Shown here piece by piece: positions 1 through 11,141 of a stretch of DNA of 64,000 bases. Where the stretch lies: NCBI GenBank assembly GCA_016462625.1, contig JAEMSV010000006.1, forward strand, positions 7,256 to 71,255, read 5' to 3'. The notes under the pieces were generated by a model. That model saw only the letters and a program-made list of their open reading frames with translations. It was not told the origin of the DNA and did not search any database. Numbering within the stretch: position 1 is the first letter of the stretch; each line of letters opens with the position of its first letter. The DNA comes from Solirubrobacteraceae bacterium. GTDB taxonomy: Bacteria; Actinomycetota; Thermoleophilia; Solirubrobacterales; Solirubrobacteraceae. Made by a program: the position numbers and the translations under genes.

Positions 1-1
1 C

Positions 2-244
2 GAAGGCGACGCGATCGTGGACCTCACCGAGGTCGTCGTCGTCACCTCGACCCTGTTCGGCGTCCTCCAGGCCGTCGCGGGACGGCAGCATCGCACGGGC
101 CACCGCCTGATCGCGGTGGCCCCGGGCGACGATTACGAACGCCTGCGCGGCATGCGCATGGGCCGCGAGTTCGACCTCAGCGGCTCAGTCGACAACGCCC
201 GCTGGGAGCTCCAACGGCCGCCGTCGCGGTTCAAGCGCGCCTGA
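2..244 (+). CDS. STAS-like domain protein, C-terminal part (5' end outside window)
   Basis: The frame is open from the window edge and ends with TGA at 242-244, so only the last 80 residues are visible. The segment AIVDLTEVVVVTSTLFGVLQ has the beta-strand, conserved Asp and following helix typical of STAS (anti-sigma-factor antagonist) domains, where a Ser or Thr just after the strand is the usual phosphorylation site. Here Thr or Ser in VTSTL could play that role. The tail is basic. The assignment rests on this pattern alone; the N-terminus and any fused domain are not visible. Confidence 0.45.
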   Translation, partial: EGDAIVDLTEVVVVTSTLFGVLQAVAGRQHRTGHRLIAVAPGDDYERLRGMRMGREFDLSGSVDNARWELQRPPSRFKRA

Positions 245-249
245 GCGCG

Positions 250-405
250 TTACACGCTGCGTCCCCGGCCCCGTAGGCCCGCGGGCACACCCGCGAGCAG
301 GACCAGGACGGCGGCGACGATGCCGACGATCGACGGTAGCCCGAGCGCGACGCACAGGGCGTACGCCAACGCCGCCACCAGAATGGCGATGAGGATGGAG
401 ATCAT
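250..405 (-). CDS. Small hydrophobic membrane protein, 51 aa
   Basis: This 51-residue product begins MISILIAILVAALAYALCV and is almost entirely two membrane-spanning helices separated by a short Gly-Leu-Pro-Ser turn, ending in a basic Arg-rich tail (GLRGRGRS). The start was chosen at ATG 403-405 because a strong Shine-Dalgarno (AAAGGGG, complement of 411-417) lies 5 bases upstream. The longer open frame upstream codes for charged, unstructured residues. It is divergent from the FtsH-like gene and its 3' end abuts the STAS gene tail to tail. Such small two-helix proteins are common in actinobacteria without known function. I recognise no named family. Confidence 0.6.
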   Translation of the reverse strand: MISILIAILVAALAYALCVALGLPSIVGIVAAVLVLLAGVPAGLRGRGRSV

Positions 406-410
406 GGAAG

Positions 411-417
411 CCCCTTT
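411..417 (-). promoter_or_regulatory. Ribosome binding site deciding the start at 405
   Basis: On the minus strand AAAGGGG is followed by 5 bases and then ATG. It is one of the clearer Shine-Dalgarno sequences in a window where many genes have none, and it fixes the short start of the small membrane protein. Confidence 0.5.
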
Positions 418-547
418 CCAAGAGGATGAGAGTGCCCGCCATGTATCCGGCGCGTCGAGGAGCGAAACCCGGGTGTCCTGGCCATTCTGTCGAAACCGAT
501 CGCGCCATTCTTGTCCGCACCTTCGTCGACGCCGCCAGCACGCTGGA

Positions 548-553
548 TAGGCT
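548..553 (+). promoter_or_regulatory. -10 box TAGGCT of the FtsH-like gene (leaderless start)
   Basis: TAGGCT lies 6 bases before ATG 560, so the transcription start would coincide with the start codon. No Shine-Dalgarno is seen. This fits a leaderless mRNA. Confidence 0.45.
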
Positions 554-559
554 CCAGCC

Positions 560-2967
<2,408 letters not shown>

Positions 2968-2971
<4 letters not shown>

Positions 2972-3936
2972 CCGACGACGACGACCAGCTCCCCGACGTG
3001 TCCTCTTCCTCGGAAGCGGTGGATGCCTCCGCCCCCGAGCCCGAGCGCCTGCCCGAGCCGCGCCCCGAACCCGGCGGCCTTGCGGTCAGCGAGCGCGTCG
3101 AGCCGCCGCACGCCGCGAAGTTCCAGTTCCTCTTCGGGGCGCTGGCGGCCGTCGCGCTCGTCGCGATCGCGATCGCCGCGATCGGCGTGACGACCGGCGG
3201 ATCCCCCGGCAACGACACCGCGAGCGGCTGGTCGAGCTGGAAGCCCGAGGACGACGATCCCTCCTCCGGCGCCGCCCAGATCGCCGCGCACGTCGCGCCG
3301 CGGTACCGCATGACCGGCGGCACGCAGCTCGTCGGGGTCGAAGGCGGGCCGCTGACCTACAACGACCCGCTGAGCGGGGCGCCGGTGCCGATGAAGGTCG
3401 CGGTGCGCGAAGCGCCGGCCGACGGCGGGGACATCGTGTTCCCGAAGGGGGACGGCGTCCTGTACCGGCTTTGCGGGTTCGGTCCGGACTGCGCGTTCGA
3501 CAAGGGCAAGCCGAGCGAGAGCCGCGCGGTGCTGCTCAACCGCGAGGCCTTGGAGCTCGCGCTGTATTCGTTCCGCTATCTCGACGACGTCGATCAGGTC
3601 GTCGTCTTCCTTCCGCCGGTCAAGCCCCTCATCGACAAGAAGACGGGGAAGAAGACCGACGTCAACCAGCCCCAGGCGGTGCATTTCGAGCGTGGCGACG
3701 TCGAGACGGCCCTCGCGCTTCCCGTCACCTCGCTGCTCGGCACCGAGGCCCCGACGGTCCGCTCCGCGAAGTCCCTGCCCGGCGCAGACGCGGTTGAGCG
3801 CCTGACCGCGGCGAACCGGTTCGGGTTCCGCCTGCAGCCCGCCAACAGCCAGGCCGAGATCTTCGTGGTCCTCGAGCCGCTGGGCACCCCGCAGCCGACG
3901 ACGACCACCGGTTCGTCGGGCCTCAGCCAGGGCTGA
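2968..3936 (+). CDS. Single-pass membrane protein coupled to the FtsH-like protease
   Basis: 322 residues with start GTG 2968, whose GTGA overlaps the stop of the protease gene; a GTG 12 bases upstream is also possible. An acidic, Pro/Glu-rich cytoplasmic N-terminus (1-50) is followed by one membrane helix (about 52-75) and a soluble extracytoplasmic domain of about 245 residues, with a Cys pair near the CGFGPDC stretch and a Thr/Ser-rich tail. I recognise no family. The strict coupling suggests a regulator, adaptor or substrate of the membrane protease, comparable in role (not sequence) to the accessory membrane proteins of FtsH. This role is inferred from gene order only. Confidence 0.6.
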
Positions 3937-4105
3937 CGGCACCCCGCGGCTCGTGCCCGGGGCACGCGCCCACGGGCACGCGCGGGTATTTCGGGAAGCG
4001 GGAGTCGTCCTTGTGGCGCAGGCACATGGAGAACTCCGAGCCCCGTCCGGTGCGGATGATTCGCTGGTGAATGCAGGAATCGCACAGTCCGGAAGGAAGA
4101 CGCAT
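3923..4105 (-). CDS. Four-cysteine microprotein, probable zinc-binding
   Basis: A 60-residue protein with Cys at 8, 11, 28 and 48 in the pattern CDSC - RGSEFSMC - PKYPRVPVGACPGHE. This looks like a small zinc ribbon, and I associate the arrangement RGS.F..C....D.RFPKYP.PV..C.G with small conserved hypothetical proteins of actinobacteria. ATG 4103-4105 was chosen because the frame upstream is Arg-rich and unlike the conserved part. The 3' end overlaps the stop region of the preceding plus-strand gene by 14 bases. The function is unknown. The opposite strand has no competing frame of comparable quality. Confidence 0.55.
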   Translation of the reverse strand: MRLPSGLCDSCIHQRIIRTGRGSEFSMCLRHKDDSRFPKYPRVPVGACPGHEPRGAVSPG

Positions 4106-4211
4106 GGTTCGACTGTAGGCCGGTCGCGCTGCACGCTGCCCGATCGAGACGGTACGATCCAATTTCATTCGCCCGCGCGCCCGGGAGACCCGCCGAAGGG
4201 ACCATCGCTCC

Positions 4212-4520
4212 ATGAACCTGCACCGCATTCTTATCCTCGCCCTCGTGGCACTGTTCGCCCTGCCTGGCGCTGTTGCCGTCGCGCAGACGGAGGATGGCTA
4301 CGACCGTGAGAGCGGTCAGGTCCAGGACACGGTCACCGAGAGCACCCAGGAAGAGGCTCCGGCCGTCGCAGGCGAGTCCGCCACGCCGACCGCCACCCCC
4401 GCTCCTCAGGCCGCCGAGTCCCTGCCGTTCACCGGTGGCGACGAGGTCATCATCGCGCTGGCCGGCATGCTGCTCGTCGGCTCCGGCGTCGCGATGCGCC
4501 GTCTCGCGCGCAACAACTGA
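4212..4520 (+). CDS. LPFTG cell-wall-anchored surface protein, 102 aa
   Basis: A secretion signal (1-24, basic N-end, hydrophobic core, Ala-x-Ala-like end VAVAQ) is followed by a short acidic Thr/Pro/Ala-rich stretch. A sorting signal follows: LPFTG at 71-75, a membrane helix at 78-94 and a basic tail RRLARNN. This is the standard sortase substrate architecture, with a very short mature region of about 45 residues before the cleavage site. No sortase gene lies in the window. A TACGAT -10-like box at about 4153 and a leader with GAAGGGA precede it. A terminator hairpin follows at 4545-4571. It may be a stalk, a wall-attached peptide or a sortase-processed signal. Confidence 0.7.
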   Translation: MNLHRILILALVALFALPGAVAVAQTEDGYDRESGQVQDTVTESTQEEAPAVAGESATPTATPAPQAAESLPFTGGDEVIIALAGMLLVGSGVAMRRLARNN

Positions 4521-4544
4521 TCTCCGCGCGATACCAAGCTGTGC

Positions 4545-4571
4545 GAACGGGCGCCCGACGGGCGCCCGTTC
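4545..4571 (+). terminator. Strong GC hairpin terminator after the LPFTG gene
   Basis: A perfect 12-bp stem (GAACGGGCGCCC at 4545-4556 pairs with 4560-4571) with a three-base loop lies 25 bases after the stop codon and before the ABC transporter promoter. No long T tract follows, as often seen in high-GC genomes. Confidence 0.65.
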
Positions 4572-4600
4572 CTCGTTCTGCCCCAATCGGCGCACGATGG

Positions 4601-4619
4601 TTGCACAGGCAACTAGACT
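4601..4619 (+). promoter_or_regulatory. Candidate promoter of the ABC exporter operon
   Basis: TTGCAC (4601-4606) and a TAGACT -10-like hexamer (4614-4619) precede ATG 4630 by about 10 bases. The spacing between the two boxes is too short for a classical pair, so the -10 alone is the better supported element. The leader would be very short or absent. Confidence 0.3.
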
Positions 4620-4629
4620 AGGTCTGTAG

Positions 4630-6402
4630 ATGGCGATCTTCTGGCGACTCCTGGGCTTCCTGCGCCCGTACAAGCCGGGCGTGTGGGGCTCACTCCTCCT
4701 CGCCGCGGCCGCCACCGGCGTGGGCGTGCTCATTCCGGCCCTCACGGGCGTGGTCGTCACCGCGATCGAGGACGGGAACTCCGAGCGGGTCACGCAGGTC
4801 GGCCTCTTCATCCTCGCCGCGGCCGTGATCCGCTGGGTGCTTAGCGTGCTGCGCCGGCTGGTCGCCGGGCGCGTGTCGCTGGGGGTCGAGTACGACCTCC
4901 GGCAGGGGGTCTACACCCACCTCCAGTCGCTCGAAATGGGCTTCTTCGACCACCAGCAGACCGGCCAGCTGATGTCCCGGGCGACCGTCGATCTGCAGTC
5001 GGTTCGGTTCTTCCTGGGCTACGGACTGATCTTCATCACGCAGTCGGCGCTGACGATCGTGTTCACCGCCGTGGCGATGTTCGTCATCGATCCGATGCTC
5101 GCGGCGATCTCGCTGTTCCCCGTGCCGTTCGTCGTGTGGATCGCGCAGCGCTACGGGATGGTCGCCCGCCCGGCCCAGCAGGAGGTCCAGCAGCGCCTCG
5201 CCGAGACCACGGCCGAAGCCGAGGAGACGATCGGCGGCGTGCGCGTCGTGCGCGCCTTCGCGCGCGAGGACCGTCAGGAGGCGCGCTTCGAGTACGCCGT
5301 CGGCCGCGTCTTCGAACAGTCGATGTACGCGACCCGGCTGCGCGCCTTCTACCAGCCGCTCATCGGCTTCCTCCCTCAGCTCGGCCTCGCCCTCCTCCTC
5401 GTGGTCGGAGGCACGCAGGTCATCAACGGCTCGATGTCGCTGGGCCACTTCACCGCCTTCTACACCTACCTCGTCACGCTCCTCGGCCCGATGCGCATGC
5501 TCGGCATGGCGCTGGGGATGGCCCAGCGCGCCGTGGCGTCCGGCGCGCGCCTGTTCGAGATCCTCGACCGCGCGCCGTCGATCGCCAGCGACGACGGCGC
5601 CGGGCCGCTCCCCGAAGGCGCCGGCCGCGTGGAGCTGCGCGGCGTCACGCTGGACTACGACACCGAGACCGACGCCCCCACCGCGCTGCGCGGCGTCGAC
5701 CTGACCGTGGAGGCCGGCACGACGCTGGCCCTCGTCGGCGGCACCGGCTCGGGGAAGACGTCGCTGGTCTCGCTGCTCCCCCGCCTGTACGACCCGACGA
5801 AGGGCGCGGTCCTCATCGACGGCGCGGACGTCCGCCACGTCCAGCTCGAGGCGCTGCGCTCGGAGATCGCCGTCGTCGACGACGATCCGTTCCTGTTCAG
5901 CGCCTCGGTCCGCGAGAACATCGCGTACGCGAAGCCCGACGCCACCGATGAGCAGATCGAGCACGCCGCGCGCCGGGCGCAGGCACACGACTTCATCACC
6001 CGGATGGCAGAGGGCTACGCGACCCGGGTCGGCGAGCGCGGACAGACGCTGTCGGGCGGCCAGCGCCAGCGCATCGCGATCGCCCGCGCGCTGCTGGCCG
6101 AGCCGCGCATCCTCGTCCTCGACGACGCGACCTCCGCGGTCGACGCCTCCACCGAGCAGCAGATCAAGCTCGCGCTGCGCGAGGCCATGGCCGGCCGGAC
6201 GACGTTCATCATCGCCCACCGCCTCTCGACCATCGCGCTCGCCGACGAGATCGCGGTCCTCGAGCACGGTGAGCTCGTCTGCCACGGCACGCACGACGAG
6301 CTCCTCGAGCACAACCAGCTCTACCGCGACATCGTCGAGAAGGGCCTGCCCGACCAGGTCTTCCTCAACCGCAACCCGGCTGAGCGCGAGGCGGCACTGT
6401 GA
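4630..6402 (+). CDS. ABC exporter half-transporter, protomer with degenerate ATPase site
   Basis: 590 residues: an N-terminal six-helix exporter membrane domain (about 20-320) and a C-terminal nucleotide-binding domain with Walker A GGTGSGKT (370-377), signature LSGGQ (474-478) and Walker [13 protein letters not shown]. The residue after the Walker B Asp498 is Asp499, not the catalytic Glu. In heterodimeric exporters such as BmrCD and TM287/288 one protomer carries exactly this substitution. Its 3' end overlaps the start of the second half-transporter by four bases (GTGA), so the two are made together. The likely role is export of a drug or lipid-like compound; the substrate is unknown. Confidence 0.9.
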   Translation: MAIFWRLLGFLRPYKPGVWGSLLLAAAATGVGVLIPALTGVVVTAIEDGNSERVTQVGLFILAAAVIRWVLSVLRRLVAGRVSLGVEYDLRQGVYTHLQSLEMGFFDHQQTGQLMSRATVDLQSVRFFLGYGLIFITQSALTIVFTAVAMFVIDPMLAAISLFPVPFVVWIAQRYGMVARPAQQEVQQRLAETTAEAEETIGGVRVVRAFAREDRQEARFEYAVGRVFEQSMYATRLRAFYQPLIGFLPQLGLALLLVVGGTQVINGSMSLGHFTAFYTYLVTLLGPMRMLGMALGMAQRAVASGARLFEILDRAPSIASDDGAGPLPEGAGRVELRGVTLDYDTETDAPTALRGVDLTVEAGTTLALVGGTGSGKTSLVSLLPRLYDPTKGAVLIDGADVRHVQLEALRSEIAVVDDDPFLFSASVRENIAYAKPDATDEQIEHAARRAQAHDFITRMAEGYATRVGERGQTLSGGQRQRIAIARALLAEPRILVLDDATSAVDASTEQQIKLALREAMAGRTTFIIAHRLSTIALADEIAVLEHGELVCHGTHDELLEHNQLYRDIVEKGLPDQVFLNRNPAEREAAL

Positions 6403-8195
6403 GCCGCCGCGACGAGATCATCCGCCGCTGGCGTCAGACCAGCGGGCGCGGGGCCAAGGTCCGCGGCCTGCTGATGCTGCTGCGGCCGTACCGCAGCCGC
6501 GTGATCCTGATGTTCACCGCGCTGATCTTCGCGACGGCCGCGTCCCTCGCCCCCGCGCCTCTGGTGGCGGTCGCCATCGACAAGGGCATCAGCGCGAAGG
6601 ACGAGACGGTCCTGTACCTCGTCACGGCCGCATTCATCGCGAGCGCCGTCATCTACTGGCTGGCGACGTACCTGCAGACGTACCTCACCGGCTGGGTCGG
6701 CCAGCGTGCGCTCCAGGACCTGCGCATGCAGATCTTCAAGCACCTCCAGGAGATGCCCATCGGCTTCTTCGAACGCCGTCAGGCCGGGGTGCTCATCAGC
6801 CGCCTGACGAACGACGTGCAGGCGCTCGACTCGCTCGTGACCGATTCGGTGACGACGCTCTTCCAGTCGACGCTGACCCTCGCGGGCACCATCGTGATCC
6901 TGCTGCTGCTCGACGTCCAGATGGCGCTGATCGTGTTCATGATCTTCCCGATCATGTTCGCCGCGTCCTTCGCGTTCCGGCTCATCAGCGCCGATGCGTA
7001 CCGGCGCACGCGCGAGACGATCGGCTCCATCACGGCCTACCTGCAGGAGACCCTGTCGGGGATCCGCGTCGTGCGGACCTTCGGGCAGGAGCCGCGCCAC
7101 ATCCACCGGTTCGGCGAGCTCAACGACGCCAACCGCGACGCGAACATGACGACGGTCAACCTCAACGCGGCGTACTTCCCCGCCGTCGAGATGGTCGGCA
7201 CCGCCGCGACCGTCGCCGTGATCCTGATCGGCGGCGCGCAGGCCGTGCAGGGCGACATCACGATCGGCATCCTCGTCGCGTTCATCGGCGCGCTGAACGG
7301 CTTCTTCGACCCGATCCAGCAGCTCTCACAGCTCTACACGACCTACCAGGCCGGCATGGCCGCGCTCGACAAGATCTTCGAGCTGCAGGCCGAGGAGCCG
7401 GACCTCGTCGACAAGCCCGACGCGTTCGCGCTGCCGACACTGCGCGGCGAGATCGAGTTCCGCGACGTGACGTTCCGCTACCTCGCCGACGAGGACCCCG
7501 ACCGCACCCCCGCGATGGACCACATCTCGTTGCACGTCCCGCCCGGGCAGACCGTCGCGCTGGTCGGCGAGACCGGTGCCGGCAAGTCGACGTTCGCCAA
7601 GCTCGTCGCCCGCTTCTACGACCCGACCGAGGGCGCCGTCCTCGTCGACGGGCACGACCTCCGCGACGTCACCTCGGCCTCGCTGCGCGGCCAGCTCGGG
7701 ATCGTGCCGCAGGAGGGCTTCCTGTTCAGCGGCACGGTGCGCGACAACATCGCGTTCGGGCGCGCGGGCGCCACCGACGAGGAGATCGAGGACGCCGCCC
7801 GGGCGGTGGGCGCCGACGACTTCATCGGCCGCCTCGAGCACAGCTACGACACCGAGGTCGGCGAGCGCGGCGTGCAGCTGTCGGCCGGTCAACGTCAGCT
7901 CGTCGCGTTCGCCCGCGCGCTCGTCGCCGACCCGCGGATCCTGATCCTCGACGAGGCGACCTCGAACGTCGACCTCCACACCGAGACGAAGATCGAGACC
8001 GGCATGCGGCGCCTGCTGGCCGGCCGCACCGCGATCGTGATCGCCCACCGCCTGTCGACGATCCGCCAGGCCGCGCGGATCGTGGTGCTCGAGCACGGGC
8101 AGATCATCGAGCAGGGCACCCACGAGGAGCTGCTCGCCGCGGAGGGTGCGTACTGGCGCCTGTACCGCGACTGGATGCAGCAGGCCGCGGCTTAG
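6399..8195 (+). CDS. ABC exporter half-transporter, catalytic protomer
   Basis: 598 residues with the same membrane-plus-NBD layout. Walker A is GETGAGKS (390-397). The signature is LSAGQ (494-498), a deviation from LSGGQ. Walker B is [12 protein letters not shown] with catalytic Glu519. In the assembled pair, this protein's Walker A/B would face the canonical LSGGQ of its partner (active site). The partner's Asp499 would face this altered LSAGQ (degenerate site). The complementary pattern of changes is good evidence for an obligate heterodimer. It starts at GTG 6399, overlapping the previous stop, and ends convergently on the GNAT gene with a 4-base overlap. Confidence 0.9.
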   Translation: MSRRDEIIRRWRQTSGRGAKVRGLLMLLRPYRSRVILMFTALIFATAASLAPAPLVAVAIDKGISAKDETVLYLVTAAFIASAVIYWLATYLQTYLTGWVGQRALQDLRMQIFKHLQEMPIGFFERRQAGVLISRLTNDVQALDSLVTDSVTTLFQSTLTLAGTIVILLLLDVQMALIVFMIFPIMFAASFAFRLISADAYRRTRETIGSITAYLQETLSGIRVVRTFGQEPRHIHRFGELNDANRDANMTTVNLNAAYFPAVEMVGTAATVAVILIGGAQAVQGDITIGILVAFIGALNGFFDPIQQLSQLYTTYQAGMAALDKIFELQAEEPDLVDKPDAFALPTLRGEIEFRDVTFRYLADEDPDRTPAMDHISLHVPPGQTVALVGETGAGKSTFAKLVARFYDPTEGAVLVDGHDLRDVTSASLRGQLGIVPQEGFLFSGTVRDNIAFGRAGATDEEIEDAARAVGADDFIGRLEHSYDTEVGERGVQLSAGQRQLVAFARALVADPRILILDEATSNVDLHTETKIETGMRRLLAGRTAIVIAHRLSTIRQAARIVVLEHGQIIEQGTHEELLAAEGAYWRLYRDWMQQAAA

Positions 8196-8689
8196 CGGTA
8201 GACGACAACGGGCTCGCCGAGCGGGCCCTTGCCCGCCTCGGTCTCCGTCATCCCCAGCTTCTCCGCGACGCGGCGCGAGGCCGTGTTCGCGGGCTGGATC
8301 AGGGCGACGAGCGGCCCGGCCGCGTGCGCGTAGACCGCGCGTGCGCCCTCGGTCGCCAGCCCCCGGCCCCAGGCGGCGCGGCGCAGACGCCAGCCGATCT
8401 CGGTCTCCCCGCCCGCGATGCTCCGCTCGGAGATCGTCGCGGTACCGACGAATCCGAGGTATTCGCCGTCTTCGAGTGTCTCGGCGGTGAACAGCCCGGC
8501 GCCCTCCTTCATCCAGCGGTCGCACATCGTGTGGAAGGCGAGCTCGCCGCGGGCCCGGTCGTACGGCCGGCCAAGGGCGATGTGGCGCATGACCTCCGGG
8601 TCGGCGCACATCAGGACAAACGCTTCCAGATCGCGCTGTTCGGGTGCCCGCAGGAGCAGGCGCTCGGTGCGCAGTTCCGCGTCGGTCAC
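8192..8689 (-). CDS. GNAT-family N-acetyltransferase (RimJ/RimL type)
   Basis: 165 residues starting [19 protein letters not shown], the typical opening of RimJ/RimL-like acetyltransferases, followed by the acetyl-CoA-binding region around [17 protein letters not shown] and the late [13 protein letters not shown] motif. These enzymes transfer acetyl from acetyl-CoA to an amino group; the acceptor cannot be read from the sequence. GTG 8687-8689 was chosen because it overlaps the stop of the GlsB-like gene (GTGA), indicating coupling in the order tetR, glsB-like, GNAT. Confidence 0.8.
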   Translation of the reverse strand: MTDAELRTERLLLRAPEQRDLEAFVLMCADPEVMRHIALGRPYDRARGELAFHTMCDRWMKEGAGLFTAETLEDGEYLGFVGTATISERSIAGGETEIGWRLRRAAWGRGLATEGARAVYAHAAGPLVALIQPANTASRRVAEKLGMTETEAGKGPLGEPVVVYR

Positions 8690-8943
8690 CCGCTGTCGCG
8701 CCCGGCGATGGCGCGGAGGAGCACGAGGACGAGCACCGAGCCGATGACGGCGCCGGGGAGGCCCGCGAGGTCGAGCATGTCCGTGTCCCCGATGCCCAGC
8801 AGGTCGGTGAAGATCCACCAGCCCAGCAGTGAGCCGACGATGCCGACGGCGAACGTGGGGACGCAGCCGCTGACGGGATCGCCCGGCGTGAACAGCCGAG
8901 CCAGGCCGCCGGCGAGGAAGCCGAGAATGATGGCGCCGATCAT
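8686..8943 (-). CDS. GlsB/YeaQ/YmgE-family small membrane protein
   Basis: 85 residues beginning [21 protein letters not shown], with three hydrophobic helices and Gly-rich packing motifs ([10 protein letters not shown]). This matches the transglycosylase-associated/GlsB family of stress-linked integral membrane proteins, whose molecular role is not established. The ATG at 8941-8943 gives the family-standard N-terminus. It sits 7 bases downstream of the tetR-like stop and is coupled to the GNAT gene. Confidence 0.8.
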   Translation of the reverse strand: MIGAIILGFLAGGLARLFTPGDPVSGCVPTFAVGIVGSLLGWWIFTDLLGIGDTDMLDLAGLPGAVIGSVLVLVLLRAIAGRDSG

Positions 8944-8950
8944 GGGGCGA

Positions 8951-9616
8951 TCATCGCATGCGGCAGGATGCCGCCCAGGCGGTCGCGAGGCGGTCGGCCT
9001 CGTCGTCGGTGAGGGCCGGCACGTCCAGCGGGGTCGCGGCCGGTGCCCGGAGGCCGTCGAGCACGAGCCCCGCGTAGCGCCGCCAGTACTCGGGCGTGAC
9101 GTCGCCGGTGATCTCCAGGGCCCGGCCGGCGCCCCAGAACAGCACGGTGAGGTCATCGACGGTCACATCGGCACGCAGCTCCCCTGCGGCCTGCGCACGC
9201 TGAACGAGCTCGACGAGCCGCGGGCGGACCCGCGCGCGGAGCGCCGCCTTGCCGGTGTCGTCCGTCCTGGCCGCGATCAGCGCTTTGAACCCGCGGTCGC
9301 GCGCATGGCGCTCCAGGATCCCGGAGAAGAACAGGGCGACGCCGCCCCACGGGTCGTCGTGCGACACCGCGACGGCCTGGTCGACCAGGGCGACGATCTC
9401 CTCGGTGCGCCGGTCGACGATCGCGTCGATCAGCGCCTCCTTGGTGGGAAAGCGCCGGTACAGCGTCCCGATGCCGACGCCCGCGCGGCGCGCGATCTCG
9501 TCGACGCCGACGTCGATGCCGTCGCTCGCAAAGGCTTCCTGCGCGGCGTCGAGGAGCCGCTCGAGATTGCGCTGCGCATCTTTGCGCAGCGAGGGGGCTG
9601 CAGGAGTGGTGGCCAT
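8951..9616 (-). CDS. TetR-family transcriptional regulator
   Basis: 221 residues. The N-terminal helix-turn-helix [19 protein letters not shown] (about 38-57) is characteristic of TetR repressors. The C-terminal ligand domain is of the type often annotated TetR_C. ATG 9614-9616 is preceded by a -10 box TAGAAT (complement of 9626-9631). It is divergent from the MFS exporter across an 88-base gap holding a perfect inverted repeat, so it most likely represses itself and the pump until an inducing compound binds. It probably also co-transcribes the GlsB-like and GNAT genes. Confidence 0.85.
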   Translation of the reverse strand: MATTPAAPSLRKDAQRNLERLLDAAQEAFASDGIDVGVDEIARRAGVGIGTLYRRFPTKEALIDAIVDRRTEEIVALVDQAVAVSHDDPWGGVALFFSGILERHARDRGFKALIAARTDDTGKAALRARVRPRLVELVQRAQAAGELRADVTVDDLTVLFWGAGRALEITGDVTPEYWRRYAGLVLDGLRAPAATPLDVPALTDDEADRLATAWAASCRMR

Positions 9617-9625
9617 CTGCCGATC

Positions 9626-9631
9626 ATTCTA
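9626..9631 (-). promoter_or_regulatory. -10 box TAGAAT of the tetR-like gene
   Basis: The minus-strand TAGAAT lies 9 bases before the ATG. The inverted repeat 9638-9659 would cover its -35 region. Confidence 0.4.
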
Positions 9632-9637
9632 GAGCAG

Positions 9638-9659
9638 AAGCGGAACCCCTCCTCCGCTT
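9638..9659. promoter_or_regulatory. Candidate TetR operator, perfect inverted repeat
   Basis: AAGCGGA, an 8-base spacer, and TCCGCTT form a 7-8-7 perfect inverted repeat midway between the divergent tetR-like and MFS genes. It overlaps the expected -35 regions of both candidate promoters. Position and symmetry are those expected of a TetR-family operator. Confidence 0.5.
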
Positions 9660-9664
9660 GGTGC

Positions 9665-9670
9665 TAGCCT
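9665..9670 (+). promoter_or_regulatory. -10 box TAGCCT of the MFS pump gene
   Basis: TAGCCT lies 34 bases before ATG 9705. The transcribed leader would contain a 6-bp hairpin (CCGGAG at 9673-9678 with CTCCGG at 9685-9690). Confidence 0.35.
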
Positions 9671-9704
9671 AACCGGAGTCACCCCTCCGGATTCGGATTT
9701 CTCC

Positions 9705-11123
9705 ATGGACCAGACCCGCTCCCACTACGGCCTGACGTTCTTCGCGCTCGCGACCGGCGCGATCGCCTTCACCCTCCTGCAGTCGATGGTGTCGCCGGCG
9801 CTCCCGACGATCCAGCGCGAGCTGGGCACCTCGACGAGCACCGTCACGTGGGTGTTGACGGGCTTCCTCCTCTCCGCGTCCGTGGCCACCCCCATCCTCG
9901 GCCGGCTGGGCGACATGTTCGGCAAGGAGCGGATGATGGTCGTCGCCCTCGGCGGCCTCTGGGTCGGCACGCTCATCGCTGGGCTGGCGAACTCGATCGA
10001 GGTGCTGATCGCGGGCCGGCTCGTGCAGGGGCTCGGCGGCGCGGTCTTCCCCCTCGCCTTCGGCATCATCCGCGACGAGTTCCCGCCCGAGCGCGTGCCC
10101 ACGGGCATCGCGATGACCTCCGCGATCATGGGCATCGGCGCGGGCGCAGGCATCGTGCTGGCCGGCCCGATCGTCGACGCCCTCTCCTACCACTGGCTCT
10201 TCTGGTTCCCGCTGATCGCGATCAGCATCGCCCTCGTGACGACGATCCGCTTCGTCCCCGAGTCACCCGTCAAGACGCCGGGCAAGGTCAACTGGCTCGG
10301 CGCCTTCCTGCTCTCCGGCTGGCTCGTCGCCCTGCTCTTCGGCATCAGCAAGGCCTCGGCCTGGGGCTGGACCTCGGCCACCTTCCTCGGCTGCATGGCG
10401 CTCGCCGCCGCAATCGCCGCCCTGTGGGTCCGCGTGGAGCTGCGCACCGACGAGCCGCTCATCGACATGCGCATGCTCCAGAAGCGCGGCGTGTGGACGA
10501 CGAACCTCACGGGCCTCCTGCTCGGCTTCGGCATGTACGGCTCGTTCATCCTCATCCCCCAGCTCGTGCAGATGCCCGAGTCGACGGGCTACGGGTTCGG
10601 CGCCACCGTCACGGAGTCGGGCCTCTTCCTGCTCCCCACGACCGCGATGATGCTGCTCATCAGCCCCGTCGCCGGCCGCCTGACCTCGAAGGTCGGCGCG
10701 AAGATCCCGCTCGTCATCGGCACGGGCTGCGCCGCCGTCGCGTTCGTGATCCTCGCCGCCGCGCACGGCGAGAAGATCGACATCTACATCGCCTCGGCGG
10801 TCCTGGGTACGGGCATCGGCATGTCGTTCGCCTCGATGGCGAACCTCATCGTCGGCTTCGTCTCCCCGCAGCAGACCGGCGCCGCGACGGGCATGAACAC
10901 GATCATGCGGACCGTGGGCGGCTCGCTCGGCGCGCAGGTGCTCGCGAGCATCCTGACCGCGCACGTCGTACTCGGCCGCCCGGGAGAGGTCGGGTTCACG
11001 GTGGGCTTCTGGTTCAGCGCCGCTGCGGTCGGCCTCGCCTTCCTCGCCGCGCTCGCCGTCCCGTCGCCGCAGCGCCAGGAGGCCGGCGCCGGCGCGATGG
11101 CCCCGGCCTCGGCATCCGCCTGA
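9705..11123 (+). CDS. MFS drug/proton antiporter, DHA2 (14-helix) type
   Basis: 472 residues with about 14 membrane helices. Recognisable motifs are the MFS loop 2-3 motif GRLGDMFGKERMM (motif A), the TVTWVLTGFLLSASVATPILG helix of DHA2 pumps, and the motif C-like GAGAGIVLAGPIVD. The family exports diverse small molecules by proton antiport. It is divergent from the TetR gene, implying substrate-induced expression. The C-terminus is a short Ala/Pro-rich cytoplasmic tail. The substrate is unknown. Confidence 0.88.
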   Translation: MDQTRSHYGLTFFALATGAIAFTLLQSMVSPALPTIQRELGTSTSTVTWVLTGFLLSASVATPILGRLGDMFGKERMMVVALGGLWVGTLIAGLANSIEVLIAGRLVQGLGGAVFPLAFGIIRDEFPPERVPTGIAMTSAIMGIGAGAGIVLAGPIVDALSYHWLFWFPLIAISIALVTTIRFVPESPVKTPGKVNWLGAFLLSGWLVALLFGISKASAWGWTSATFLGCMALAAAIAALWVRVELRTDEPLIDMRMLQKRGVWTTNLTGLLLGFGMYGSFILIPQLVQMPESTGYGFGATVTESGLFLLPTTAMMLLISPVAGRLTSKVGAKIPLVIGTGCAAVAFVILAAAHGEKIDIYIASAVLGTGIGMSFASMANLIVGFVSPQQTGAATGMNTIMRTVGGSLGAQVLASILTAHVVLGRPGEVGFTVGFWFSAAAVGLAFLAALAVPSPQRQEAGAGAMAPASASA

Positions 11124-11128
11124 GCATC

Positions 11129-11134
11129 TAGGTT
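11129..11134 (+). promoter_or_regulatory. -10 box TAGGTT of the DNA methyltransferase gene (leaderless)
   Basis: TAGGTT is followed by 7 bases and then GTG 11142. It suggests a separate, leaderless transcript despite the 18-base gap after the MFS gene. Confidence 0.4.
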
Positions 11135-11141
11135 CCGGCGG

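Noticed and set aside
5948..9667. A 1239-codon plus-strand frame across the ABC exporter, GNAT and TetR genes
   Set aside because: It runs out of frame or antisense through well-identified genes and has Arg/Pro/Ser-rich low-complexity sequence.
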